Below are positions 45,861 to 57,085 of a stretch of DNA of 64,000 bases, in pieces; positions within the stretch are counted from its first letter, which is position 1, and each line of letters opens with the position of its first letter. Both the position numbers and the translations under genes were made by a program. The notes under the pieces are model-generated. The model saw only the letters and a program-made list of their open reading frames with translations. It ran no database searches and was not told the DNA's origin. Origin of the DNA: Sabellastarte sp. h YS-2021 (lineage: Eukaryota; Annelida; Polychaeta; Sabellida; Sabellidae); contig OZ024936.1 of assembly GCA_964017235.1 (NCBI GenBank), positions 38,214,040 through 38,278,039 of the forward strand, written 5' to 3'.

Positions 45861-46499
45861 ACCAATTTTCAGTCTCACCTGCTTGGTTTGCTTGTGGTCA
45901 GACTTTTATACTGTGTCCTACAGTTTGTTATCTTATAAGTATATGCGTGATACTTATATTGATACTTTAGTATGCATTTGCAGCTGTATGTCTGTCATAC
46001 TATCTGTATTTATATTGGGCAGAATTGTTGACTTCATTCAGACTTGGAATTACACAATATGCTGATGACACTTCCAATATTTGTGTCACCTGTGTGGGTG
46101 TTGGATGTTTGTCTAGATACAGCATTCAACTGTGGCAATAACTGGCAATTTGTGAGAACTTCAACTACATACTATGATTTAGGGGATCTGTATGGTATGT
46201 GGTGACTGTTGGAAGTTTATATGTTGTTTTATGCATGTAAATTTCAATGTAAACTTCTCATAATGTTTTAGTTGTAGGCTAGGTAGTGAGTCTCTGTAAT
46301 GATTACTTCCTTCCTACAACAACAACAACAACAAGGCTGTGTTGTTTTGTAGTGCTCAACAGTTCCACTGCCTCATCTGGGAGGTGAGTTTGGATCTGAA
46401 TGCCTATAGGATTGTGCTGTGTATGATAGCTGTGCAGAGTGGTGTACTGGGTCTTTAAATTCTAGTACTGCCCTCCTTCCATGAAGGCTGCATTCAGCA
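45861..46499. other. F3-C 3' noncoding region
   Basis: Sequence between the YR remnant and the internal complementary region, related to F3-B 53220-53715 (GTTTGATACTTATATT; TGTGAGAACT; TTGTAGGTTAGGTAGTG). A (CAA)n run lies at 46316-46333. Confidence 0.55.
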
Positions 46500-46861
46500 A
46501 TGGTCAGGAAATGGTAAGTGTATTTTTCGCAATAAAATTGAAAAATTTTGTTGTAATTTTAATTTGTATTAGATAAATACTTACCATTTCCTGACCAGGA
46601 TAGTCCCCCCCCTACCTCCCCGCAGATTCAGTACTAGGGGAGTATTTTCTGCAACAAAAATAATGAAGGTTGTTTACTAGCGTGGTCACATGACCACTAG
46701 GGGGACATGCTAGTTCACACTCACTCACTGGCCTCTTAAGGTTTCTTAAAACGTTTCTCAACGTTGGCCAGTGAGTTGGATGGCACCAACATATAGCAAT
46801 GGTCAGGAAATGGTAAGTATTTATCTAATAAAAATTAAAATTACAACAAAATTTTTCAATT

Positions 46862-48407
46862 CAGCTACTTTTTCCATAGCTACAACATGGTGAGTAACTT
46901 GGGTGTCTATCTCAATAGCTAAGCGAGTAATAGCTACTTTTGGACTTTTCAGTAACTTACATCACGAGTAAAATCACTTGTAACTTGAAAACTATTGCAT
47001 TTAGAGAATTTTGTGTAAATATGTTATTCAGCTACTTTTGGGTCAGCTATAACATAGTAAAATTTCAGACCTGTAGCTCATGGCATAGCTGAGTAATAGC
47101 TACTTTTAGGTTATCACTGTTGAGTAAATCACTTATAACTTGAAAAGTATTGCATTTAGAGTATTTACTTTCATATGTTATTCACCTATTTTGTGGTCAG
47201 CTATAACATAGTAAAATTCCAGACCAGTGGCTCATTGCATAGCTGAGTAATAGCTACTTTGAGGTTTTTACTCAACACTAAATCATCTATAACTTGAATA
47301 GTATTGTATTTAGAGCATTTTCTGTATAATATGTTATTCAGCTACTTTTGGGTCAGCTATAACATAGTAAAATTTCAGACCTGTAGCTCATGGCATAGCT
47401 GAGTAATAGCTACTTTCAGGTTATCACTGTTGAGTAAATCACTTATAACTTGAAAACTATTGCATTTACAGTAATTTGTTTGTATATGTTATTCAGCTAC
47501 TTTTGGGTCAGCTATAACATAATAAAATTTCAGACATGTAGCTCATGGCATAGCTGAGTAATAGCTACTTTCAGGTTATCACTGTTGAGTAAATCACTTA
47601 TAACTTGAAAACTATTGCATTTACAGTAATTTGTTTGTATATGTTATTCAGCTACTTTTGGGTCAGCTATAACATAGTAAAATTTTAGACCTGTAGCTCA
47701 TGGCATAGCTGAGTAATAGCTACTTTTAGGTTATCACTGTTGAGTAAATCACTTATAACTTGAAAAGTATTGCATTTAGAGTATTTAGTTTCATATGTTA
47801 TTCACCTATTTTGTGGTCAGCTATAACATAGTAAAATTCCAGACCAGTGGCTCATTGCATAGCTGAGTAATAGCTACTTTGAGGTTTTTACTCAACACTA
47901 AATCATCTATAACTTGAATAGTATTGTATTTAGAGCATTTTCTGTATATATGTTATTCAGCTACTTTTGGGTCAGCTATAACATAGTAAAATTTCAGACC
48001 TGTAGCTCATGGCATAGCTGAGTAATAGTTACTTTCAGGTTATCACTGTTGAGTAAATCACTTATAACTTGAAAGCTATTGCATTTACAGTAATTTGTTT
48101 GTATATGTTATTCAGCTACTTTTGGGTAAGCTATAACATAGTAAAATTTCAGACATGTAGCTCATGGCATAGCTGAGTAATAGCTACTTTCAGGTTATCA
48201 CTGTTGAGTAAATCACTTATAACTTGAAAACTATTGCATTTACAGTAATTTGTTTGTATATGTTATTCAGCTACTTTTGGGTCAGCTATAACATAGTAAA
48301 ATTTTAGACCTGTAGCTCATGGCATAGCTGAGTAATAGCTACTTTTAGATTATCACTGTTGAGTAAATCACTTATAACTTCAAAAGTATTGCATTTAGAG
48401 TATTTAG
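46862..48407. repeat. S2 array with higher-order structure
   Basis: About ten monomers of 155-157 bp (GGGTCAGCTATAACATAGTAAAA; GCTGAGTAATAGCTACTTT; AACTTGAAAACTATTGCATTT). A variant monomer (TTCACCTATTTTGTGGTCAG, CCAGACCAGTGGCTC) recurs at 47181 and 47801, 620 bp apart, meaning a four-monomer period. The first two monomers repeat 40578-40880 almost exactly. Confidence 0.85.
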
Positions 48408-48716
48408 TTGTATCCACCGGACAGCAGGATATGTTCCTCATTATAAAATCTTGACTGGAAATATTTGGGTCCTCATTTTGAAAAAAAAAAAAAAACAACA
48501 TGGCCGCCACAGGCGTTTCTTTATCAGTCATGAAAAGTGCTTATAGGTCGCTTATTATCGGTCCTAGAGGTTTGGGATGGTAAACCAACATATAGGAAAT
48601 CATGGGCCGGGAATCTTTTGGTGTGGTCGGATTTGACCTTGGACCCCTCTTTCAAGGTCAAAGCTCCAAGGTTAAGCATGTTTTAATGGCTTTTGTGAGT
48701 TTTCTGGTGGATACAA
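48408..48716. mobile_element. Possible 309 bp inverted-repeat element in S2
   Basis: TTGTATCCACCGGA at the left and TCTGGTGGATACAA at the right are inverted complements with one mismatch; S2-type sequence lies on both sides. Inside are an A15 run and an S2-related segment (TTATTATCGGTCCTAGAGGTTTG, also at 22823). Confidence 0.5.
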
Positions 48717-49090
48717 TTTGCATCAGTTCTCCGATGCTATAGGTCTAGTTTCAGTGTGTTATTCACATATTTTGGGGTCAGCTATAGTATAGTAAAATTA
48801 CTTGTTTGAGATTTTACAGTGAATCTCACTTCATATTTTACATGTATATGATACAGAACTTATACATTTATTGAATCTTCAAAGGTATGCATTATATTAT
48901 GCAAATAAAGGACTTTTGGATGGTGACATCGAAAGTTCAATCGTCTTCAACCTCTAGGAAAGAAATCTGCATACAGAAGTCCATAATAATATATTTATAA
49001 CGCTTGCCAGTTGTTTGGTTCAGTTTGCTGGACGTTGGAAGCTATAATTTTGCAGCATAAATACCTACAAGTTATGTAGTCTTTCAACAA
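48717..49090. other. Tail of S2 and return to F3-B
   Basis: One decayed S2 monomer (GGGGTCAGCTATAGTATAG near 48773), then AT-rich noncoding sequence up to the F3-B interior. Confidence 0.4.
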
Positions 49091-50630
49091 CAGAAATGGT
49101 CATGGATGATGCCATTTTTGGACGAGAAATGACAATTCGATTGTCACTAATGCTGTTCACACGTCGGGTTCTAATAGCCAGGCGTTGGAAGCAATTTTAT
49201 CACAGTGTGCATCCCGGTCGAATAGATTGTCGACTATACAGTAGAAGGAATCTCCCTTGGGGGCAGCCATTAAAGTTGCCGTGGACACTGCACCGTGGAG
49301 GAGTTTTGAATGCAGGAAAGACTGCCTCTTCGGAAAACTCTTCCGTCGAGGTCAAGTCAAAACATTCAGTGGAGGAAAATACCTGCATGACATCATTCAA
49401 GGACAATCAAGTTTTCTATACCTCCCAAAAGGTTTAGATTCGGGTTGACAGATGACGGGGAGTGTGAAAAAATACAAGGAACCTAGTCCTTATTTTTCAG
49501 AGATTTGGCTGACTATTATAAAGTGGCTAGGGATTGATATAACAGACACAGACTCTGTGAATGCTCCCTCTGTTTTGTCACTTTTACCTATATCAAGGAA
49601 TCGCCACATTCTTTGGGTGTACAACCATCACTGAATGTGGCCAATATTTGGAGTTTCAGGGCTTTTGAAGTTTCTGGTGCTTCTAAAGAAATGTTATGGA
49701 GGAAGATTTTTGCTTGGAGTTCTTTACTTCAATCACTTTCCTTGACAGCTCCTTAGTTGCAAGGAGGTCTGCTGTAGGAGACTGTAGGTGAGAGCAAACC
49801 TGTTTTGACTCACTTTTTCAGTTCAAGTCTAATTTAAAGGATCTAAGGGTTCAGCGTGATATGTTATAGACTTCAATAATGCCTTGGACTATGTGCAATG
49901 TGTTTGCATTTCCAGTCCACAGCTTTTGTGTTCAAATCTTCTTGTTGGAGTTTCACCATGTCAAAAAACATGTGAATCAACAGGAGAGATGAATCTTAAA
50001 ATGCCTTTAGAAACCTTATGCATCTTTCACTCCTAATGAGGTTTTTCCTGCTGGACATATTGTCAGATGTTCAGAGGAACTTCATCCAGTGATTTCTTGT
50101 CAATAGGTATGATTATAAGTATGGAATGAGTATACTCCTAGACAAGTCTTTTAATATGTGGCTCAGCAAGGAGGGATATCCATATGAAATGCTTTTCTGA
50201 GGAGGGTTTCTGTTGGACACATTGTCAGATGTTCATAGTTCCTTTATCCAGTTTTTCATGGCTATAGGAATGATTATAACTCTAGAATTGAGTCTAGACA
50301 TGATTAGGAAAAGGACAACAGGCCTCAGAGTAGATTTTTTGGCCCTAGCATTTTCCCCCTGTAATACAGCTAGGTAGTTGGAAATAAAAACCGAAAAAAA
50401 AACCGAGAGAAACATCAGTTCTTGATAGAAGATGTTAATGAAAAGATTGACAAAAGGGTGATAACACCAGTCCAAGTGTCACATCGCTGGAAGTTTACAG
50501 TTTATTTCTTGTGATAGGCAAGGAAGAAATGGCAGTCAGTGATAGTTAAGGTCAGGTAAACAAGCTTTGCATGTACCTTACTTAATATGAAAACTGTTCC
50601 AATATTCGGCATTCATTTATAGAAGGCGAG
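49091..50630 (+). pseudogene. F3-B 5' interior
   Basis: 49096-49440 contains the CACACGTCGGGTTCTAATAGCC segment shared with F3-C 41990 and the GGAAAATACCTGCATGACATCAT segment shared with 42205, so both copies derive from one sequence. No protein domain is recognised. A sentence-like repeat (TCTTTCACTCCTAATGAGGTTTTTCC and GGACATATTGTCAGATGTTCA) occurs around 50030 and 50200. Confidence 0.4.
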
Positions 50631-51100
50631 TGGATGACGTCACTCGGAATTATGGATGTACACATTCTTCACCGATACACCCAGCTAACTAAAATATCTT
50701 CGCTTCATTGGAGGCGACAGATTCTACCAGTTCACTGCCTTACCCTTCAGTATTGCTACAATTTTTTCTCGAGTTCACCATATAGCAAAAGGGGTGAAGC
50801 TGATGGCTCTCGCAGAAGGCATCAGTATTCGCCAGTATATAGACAGTTGGCTAATGACAACAAACTCAAAACAGCAATGCCAAGAGAATACCCACTGGTT
50901 GGTTCATGTTGTTGAAAGCCTAGGTTGGATCACAAATTTCTAAGATCAGATTTATCTCCAACTCATGTAATCAAATTTTGGTACAATTTGACCTTAGGGT
51001 AGGGCTAGTCTTCCCAACTCAAAGGAAATCAATTGTCTTCTTGGAAAGACAGTTACTATGTTGAAAGCTTCTCACTCATTTCCAGGGAAGCTCATGTCAC
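50631..51100 (+). pseudogene. F3-B reverse transcriptase remnant
   Basis: RFYQFTALPFSIATIF (about 50730), KGVKLMALAEGISIRQYIDSWLM (about 50790-50860) and ESLGWITNF (about 50918) follow the RT order motif B, motif C, thumb in one broken frame. The YLDD box reads YIDS, losing the second catalytic Asp. Motif A is not preserved. Confidence 0.7.
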
Positions 51101-51299
51101 TTTGAAAGCATGGCTTCAATGGAGAAGACTACACCATCAGGATGTCTGCACATGAAGTCACTCCAATGGTATCTGGAAACACTGCGGATATCCTTAGTCT
51201 CTGGATATCCCACTTCTTGTTTCTCTGGTTCACAGGGATCATCTTCAGTGGTCGACCAATCATTCAATTTTGAAGGAGGACTCACCACTCCTTCAGAAG

Positions 51300-51720
51300 G
51301 AGCTCAGTCTCTCTCCTTTCACAGAAGCTTCCCTAAAGGGTTGGGGTGCTCTCTTGAAGCATCCATAGCCATTGGTCTGTGGAATCAGGAAGAGTCAAGG
51401 CTCCACATAACATTCTACAGCTAGAAGCAATGTTGTTAGCTTTAAAATGATTCAGAAATCAGCTTCTGAATCGAAATCAGTTGCTTTTCACAGACAATTC
51501 ATTAGTGGTTGCCCATATGAACAGCCAGGGAGGCATCCACTCTCAGGTAATATGTACCTTAATCATTCTGTAGAATCATGGTTTAGTCGAATGTCAGAAT
51601 GATTCACATTCAGGAAAGTACATCCCAGGGAATCTAAATGTTCTGGCAGATTCCTTGTCTAGAGATATAAGTTATTTCAAACCAAAAGGGCTATGATTCA
51701 TCAGGTTTTCAATCAAATTA
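51300..51720 (+). pseudogene. F3-B RNase H remnant
   Basis: LEAMLLALK near 51422, LLFTDNSLVVAHMNSQGGIHS (about 51482-51545) with the third catalytic Asp, and VLADSLSRD (about 51640) with the fourth. Upstream FTDAS-like sequence is frameshifted near 51315. Confidence 0.75.
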
Positions 51721-51737
51721 GACATTGCTGCCATCAA

Positions 51738-53130
51738 TCAGTGGTTGATGTGTTTGCAACAAAGATGAATCACAAGCTTCCTATGTAGGGCTCCTGTCAG
51801 GCTTGGGAAAACAGATGCTTGAACATCTCTTGTGAAGGTCTAGACGGACATGTGTTTTGCCCAGGGCCTTGGTCCTGCAGGTGATGCAAAGATGTATGTG
51901 TCTCATGTCCCTGACAGTCAAGCTTGGGAAACAGAGAGGGTCTGGTCAGTTATGTGTTTTGTCCAGTGGCCCTCATCCCTTCAACAGATGACCACCTACA
52001 GGTGCAGAATCATCATGATTGCACCAGGGTCGCCAGGGATGTCTTGGTTTTGGGATCTGATGAATCTACCCACAAAACTCCTTTTAAGACTTCCCTTGTG
52101 GGTGAATCGGTTGACTCAACTATTCAACAGACTTCACAACAAGGTAGCTCACTTGAATCTTCATGTTTGGGGTCTGGAGTCAGTCATGAACATTCAGGAA
52201 GATTCCCAGAGGAAGTGGCGAAATGAATTAAGGAGCTTTAGGGGTACTCCTCAAGGAGATTCTGTGAATCAATTGGTCTATTTTGGAAGTGGTGTGAAGA
52301 GAGCCAGGTATATATCTCAGACCCACTATTCCAGATGGAGCAAGTTTCCTGAACTACTAGTTTAAGGAAAACATCCTACTACCATCCACTATTGCGGCTA
52401 TAGAACAGCAATTGCAGATGGTTTGGGATTTAAAGGGTCAAGAAGTGTCTAAAAGTTGAGATGAGTAAGAGATTAGCAACTTTTAGTAAGAGACAAACCA
52501 ATAGTTTTGGATTTTGTCATTGGTCTACATGCTCTTACCAAACAACCTTTGAGCTTGTGAGGAAGGTTTTCTTGAAGTTATTTTACCTTTCAAGACAGTC
52601 TTTGGTTTTGGCTTCAGGTAAAGTGGTGACATTCATGTTTGGACTCTTCCCTTAATTATAAGGAGAATTGGTCACAAGTAAACCCTGGTCCATTGACTGC
52701 CTTTTTGGCCAAGAACCAGTTGGCTTCAGATGGGCCTACTGCAATTAAGCCGGTGGTCTTAGTCTCTGTGGACTACAGATTCATGGTAAAGGAGTGACAT
52801 TCATGCTTGGACATATTCTTCCTTTAGTTATAAGGAGAATTGGTCACAAGTAACCCTGGCCCATCAATTGCCAAGAACCAGTTGGCTTTGGCTGGGCCTA
52901 CTGCAATCAAGCCTGTGGTGGGGCCAGCTCTTGGCCTCTTTGGACAACAGCTTGACTCAATATGGGTCTGTTTTTCCTGTTAGGGGTTTGATATATAGTT
53001 GGATGATCAAAAAGTTTGGGATAGAACAGAATCTTTGTTTTACTGCCAAAGAAAGGTTCTTAACAGACTTATCTCTTGGCAACTTTTTCATCTTGATTGA
53101 GTCAAGATTGAGTCACAGAAGCTATTGATG
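51738..53130 (+). pseudogene. F3-B MT-like and YR remnant
   Basis: DVFATKMNHKLPM and then TAG at about 51748-51790 marks the MT-like start; IAPGSPGMSWFWDLMNLPT (about 52018) is its later conserved block. YR fragments appear from about 52330 (MEQVS...), with AKNQLASDGPTAIKP near 52710 and a second diverged copy near 52872, because about 150 bp are duplicated (52620-52770 versus 52790-52920). Catalytic boxes are not confidently visible. Confidence 0.6.
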
Positions 53131-53404
53131 TATGTTTTTGATTGTATCTTTAGTTTTATAGGTGATTTCCTTACATGAGTTCTTGGTACATATTATTGGA
53201 AATTCCATTGTATGTATACAAATTTCTGTCTTAAAAACCTCTGTTGTCATAGGGTCAGATTTAGAATTGGTTCCTACAGTTAATGCTCAGCATTTTGTTA
53301 CTTTATAAGTATGTGTTTGATACTTATATTTGTACATTTGCAGGTTGTGGCTGGTAGGTCTGCAATGCTGGATATATTTGTAGTAGACATCAATGTTGCC
53401 TAAA

Positions 53405-56157
53405 TCTGACTTGGAAAGGATTAGGCATTACGCTGATTACACTTTCTGGTTGGTTTGACCTTGTCTTGGGATCGGATGTTACAATGTAGATAGGTTATCT
53501 ATTTGTGACATCCAATTGCAGCACTAACAGTGTCAGCATTTGTGAGAACTACAGCTACATAATGCCATTTTTGGGAGTTGTATGTTGTGAATGTTGGAAG
53601 TTTATAATTATGTTCATTAATACATGTAAATTCCATTGAGAAGTTCTCATGATGTTTAGTTGTAGGTTAGGTAGTGGTTTTCTTAAAAGAATTCCCTCCT
53701 TCCTACAAGGCTGAATTCAGCTACTGTTAGGAAATGGTAAGGGTATTTCGCTATAAAATTGGAAAATTTTATAGTAATTTGAATTTTTATTAGAAATACT
53801 TACCATTTCCTAACACTCAAATTTCCCTCCCGCCTCCCCGCAAGTCATTCTTTTACTTGCAACAAAAATAATGAAGTAAACAATGTGGTCATGTGACCTA
53901 ATTGGCGGGAGGACGGACTACTGTAACCCAATGGCTTGGTTAAGGTTATTACATAACCTTAAAATCGCATCTCTGCGTTGGATGGCTCCAACAAATAGCT
54001 ACTGTTAGGAAATGGAAAGTATTTCTAATAAAAATTCAAATTACTATAAAATTTTCCAAGTTCAGCCCCCAGGTCGCACTGGCCAGCCTGCTACTGTTTT
54101 GAAGAAATGTGCCACGTCTCTTACCGGTTCCGGAGTCCCTGTTGAGGAACCGGCCTCTGATGCAGAACAGTTGAGTGACCGGGCTTCAAAGTATGCTGAT
54201 GAAGATGAGGTCTCTGACCTGGAATCTTCCGGTCCGAATCGAGATGAGTTTTTAGATGTGGACCAGGAACTTTCTGCTGAACAGACATAAAGAGAAACAT
54301 TACAAGGTGTGAAGTCATTTATGGGTTGGACTGATATACTTGAATTTGATTCTGCTTTGTCTTCTCAAGATGATAACCCTTTTGCCAAGTCCAGAACCTC
54401 ACAAACCAGAAAAGTGTCAAGGTACCTGTAAATGAGTGGTTCTACTGGAAGTTTGAGAAACTGAATATAACTGTTCAAGAAAGTTACCCGACCCGTCCCA
54501 CACTTCAGAGACAGCTGGTTTAAACAGGGATCAGTTTGTGAAACCACCGAAGAGACTTAAGTGGTAAGGGATGCATTGTGAAAGGAAGGACTTCTCACGT
54601 TCTAAGGTCTACACTTGGACTAGCCAACCAGCAAGACTGAACAGCAGCTTTCCAAGGATTGCAAGTCGCTCTGTACCCTTAGCACCCGCCTCACGGCTGG
54701 TTTCACAGGTCACCCTGAGGAAGTGGGAGTGGGCTGCACGTGACCAGAGTTACATGTGTAATCAAGCAGCAGCCTTTAGTTGTTGTCTGACTTGGAAAGG
54801 ATTAGGCATTACACTGATGACACTTTCTGGTTGGTTTGATCTTGTCTTGGGGTCGGATGTTACAATGTAGATAGGTTATCTATTTGTGACATCCAATTGC
54901 AGCACTAACAGTGTCAGCATTTGTGAGAACTACAGCTACATACTGCCATTTTTGGGAGTTGTATGTTGTGAATGTTGGAAGTTTATATGTTCATTAATGC
55001 ATGTAAATTCCATTGAGAAGTTCTCATGATGTTTAGTTGTAGGTTAGGTAGTGGTTTTCTTAAAAGAATTCCCTCCGTCCTACAAGGCTGAATTCAGCTA
55101 CTGTTAGGAAATGGTAAGGGTATTTCGCTATAAAATTGGAAAATTTTACAGTAATTTGAATTTTTATTAGAAATACTTACCATTTCCTAACACTCAAATT
55201 TCCCTCCCGCCTCCCCGCAAGTCATTCTTTTACTTGCAACAAACATAATGAAGTAAACAATGTGGTCATGTGACCTAATTGGCGGGAGGACGGACTACTG
55301 TAACCCAATGGCTTGGTTAAGGTTATTACATAACCTTAAAATCGCATCTCTGCGTTGGATGGCTCCAACAAATAGCTACTGTTAGGAAATGGAAAGTATT
55401 TCTAATAAAAATTCAAATTACCATAAAATTTTCCAAGTTCAGCCCCCAGGTCGCACTGGCCAGCCTGCTACTGTTTTGAAGAAATGTGCCACGTCTCTTA
55501 CCGGTTCCGGAGTCCCTGTTGAGGAACCGGCCTCTGATGCAGAACAGTTGAGTGACCGGGCTTCAAAGTATGCTGATGAAGATGAGGTCTCTGACCTGGA
55601 ATCTTCTGGTCCGAATCGAAATGAGTTTTTAGATGTGGACCAGGAACTTTCTGCTGAACAGACATACAGAGAAACATTACAAGGTGTGAAGTCGTTTATG
55701 GGTTGGACTGATATACTTGAATTTGATTCTGCTTTGTCTTCTCAAGATGATAACCCTTTTGCCAAGTCCAGAACCTCACAAACCAGAAAAGTGTCAAGGT
55801 ACCTGTAAATGAATGGTTCTACTGGAAGTTTGAGAAACTGAATATAACTGTTCAAGAAAGTTACCCGTCCCACACTTCAGAGACAGCTGGTTTAAACAGG
55901 GATCAGTTTGTGAAACCACTGAAGAGACTTAAGTGGTACAAGATGCATTGTGAAAAGAAGGACTTCTCACGTTCTAAGGTCTACACTTGGACTAGCCAAC
56001 CAGCAAGACTGAACAGCAGCTTTCCAAGGATTGCAAGTCACTCTGTACCCTTAGCACCCGCCTCACAGCTGGTTTCACAGGTCACCCTGAGGAAGTGGGA
56101 GTGGGCTGCACGTGACCAGAGTTACATGTGTAATCAAGCAGCAGCCTTTAGTTGTTG
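53405..56157. repeat. 1.38 kb tandem segmental duplication
   Basis: 53405-54785 is repeated as 54786-56157, each copy starting TCTGACTTGGAAAGGATTAGG and running through the F3-B internal complementary region, right repeat and F2c gag. The junction lies at GTTGTTGT/CTGAC. Differences include indels, and a TAA in copy 1 (54286) where copy 2 has TAC. Confidence 0.9.
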
Positions 56158-56708
56158 CCTTACTAAAATCAAGGAGAGCATGGGTAACCAATTGAAAGTG
56201 ATACAGAGTGTAACGTCTAAGGGCAAGTCCTCAAGCAAGCTACACCAGGCAGCAGACGAATTGGACTACCTTGTCACTTTTAACTGGAGCATTGCCCAGG
56301 CAATGGCCCATACCATGCAAGATCTCTCTGATGGTGTCTTCATAAACATGGCAAATCTTACTCTAGCTCGCAGGGACAGTTACCTAGAGTTTCTTAAGGC
56401 AGGCATCAAGCTGGATACCCTCATGTCACTTAGAATTGCTCCAATTGACCTGAGTGCCTATTTCCGGATCACATTATATCCAAGGCAGAAGAGGAGATAT
56501 GGCACCGTGAAGACAAACGTACTTCCGGTCCCTCCAACAGGAAACCTCAACGCTACCACCCTTATAGTCAGGCTACTGGACTGCAGCAAGATTCTGCCTG
56601 GAAGCCCAGTCCACCTGCATGGAAGCAAATCAGAAGGCATGGTCAGAGGTCTAACAGGGGCAAGAGTTCATCTGACTCTTGACGACCGGTCAGAAGCAGT
56701 ATAAATGA
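54060..56708 (+). pseudogene. F2c gag, remainder (partly duplicated)
   Basis: Copy 1 (54060-54785) and copy 2 (55440 on) read VQPPGRTGQPATVLKK, an acidic segment (DEDEVSDLESSGPN), QELSAEQTYRETLQGVKSFMGW, and then, after a frame change near 55808, the core from 55910 (SQPARLNSSFPRIAS, FNWSIAQAMAHTMQDLSDGVF, ARRDSYLEFLKAGIK). Homologous to F2a 7600-8860 and F2b 17516-17965. Late frameshifts and a 7 nt deletion before the terminus separate the core from the original end at TGA 56706. Confidence 0.8.
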
Positions 56709-56714
56709 CAATTA
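56706..56714 (+). promoter_or_regulatory. Candidate readthrough stop, F2c
   Basis: TGA CAA TTA in the frame of the downstream Cys-rich region (open to 57560). The motif is the same as F2b 17963-17971. It fits stop-CAR-YYA. Confidence 0.5.
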
Positions 56715-57085
56715 CTGTGTAAATTGTGTAGCCGGCAATTCAGTGTGTGCATATGTGACCTTCAAAGGGACTTGTTCTGTAAATTGTGTGACCGAAAACA
56801 ACAACTGTGCTTGTGTAACAGGAAAGAAAGAATTGGCAGGGAAGAAGGATTGGTTTGTGACCGCCAAGAAAGACACTGTGATAACTTTGACTATAAATTC
56901 TTGTGTTGTTGTAGATCATGTTCATTTTGTAAACGGGTATCCGCAAAAGAAAGGTGTAAATCCCAATTGTTGTTATCTGTGTCCAGAAATAAAGCATGTG
57001 AACGATGTTTCCTGTGTAGATCAGTTGAGTTCTGTAAAAAATGTCACAAATGTCCCAACTGTTGTTCCAGATCTGCCTGTAGGGG
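56709..57085 (+). CDS. Cys-rich frame downstream of gag, F2c
   Basis: Open without a stop from just after TGA 56706 (the frame stays open to 57560). About 25 Cys occur in the first 117 residues, in spacings such as LLCKLC, FCKLC, LCCCRSCSFC, CERCFLC, CKKCHKCPNCC and SACRG. F2a and F2b keep the C-terminal half of the pattern. No ATG is needed if the preceding stop is read through. Zinc binding or RNA binding is plausible by composition, but I recognise no named domain. The RT frame is open on the same bases. This is the longest intact version of the three. Confidence 0.5.

Larger units (their letters stand above)
41365..46861 (+). mobile_element. DIRS element F3-C, complete ends
   Basis: 5,497 bp. 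The left end TTATTGCGAAAAATAC and right end TTTTTCAATT are flanked by GTTATT and CAGCTAC, the uninterrupted monomer sequence, so there is no target duplication. Inverted repeats of 167 bp lie at 41381-41547 and 46652-46818. The internal complementary region at 46500-46603 consists of the complement of the left end (TTTTTCGCAATAA) followed by the complement of the right end (AATTGAAAAA). The interior coding regions are badly decayed. Confidence 0.9.
39838..54059 (+). mobile_element. DIRS element F3-B with nested DNA
   Basis: Left end TTTTATAGTGAAATACCC at 39838, right end ATAAAATTTTCCAA at 54059. The inverted repeats (39846-40027 and about 53869-54040) share GGAGCCATCC/GGATGGCTCC, TGGTCATGTGACC and TTCATTATTTTTGTTG. 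The internal complementary region (53719-53813) joins complements of both ends. Removing 39838-54059 restores the host gag frame with no target duplication. The interior contains a tandem-repeat element (40083-48900, with F3-C inside) and decayed RT, RH, MT-like and YR. Confidence 0.85.

Noticed and set aside
56702-56707. TAA ATG overlap at the end of F2c gag as a stop-restart signal
   Set aside because: The TAA is in frame only because of a 7 nt deletion in F2c. In F2a and F2b the original gag frame ends at the TGA two codons' overlap later, and the ATG leads to a five-codon frame.
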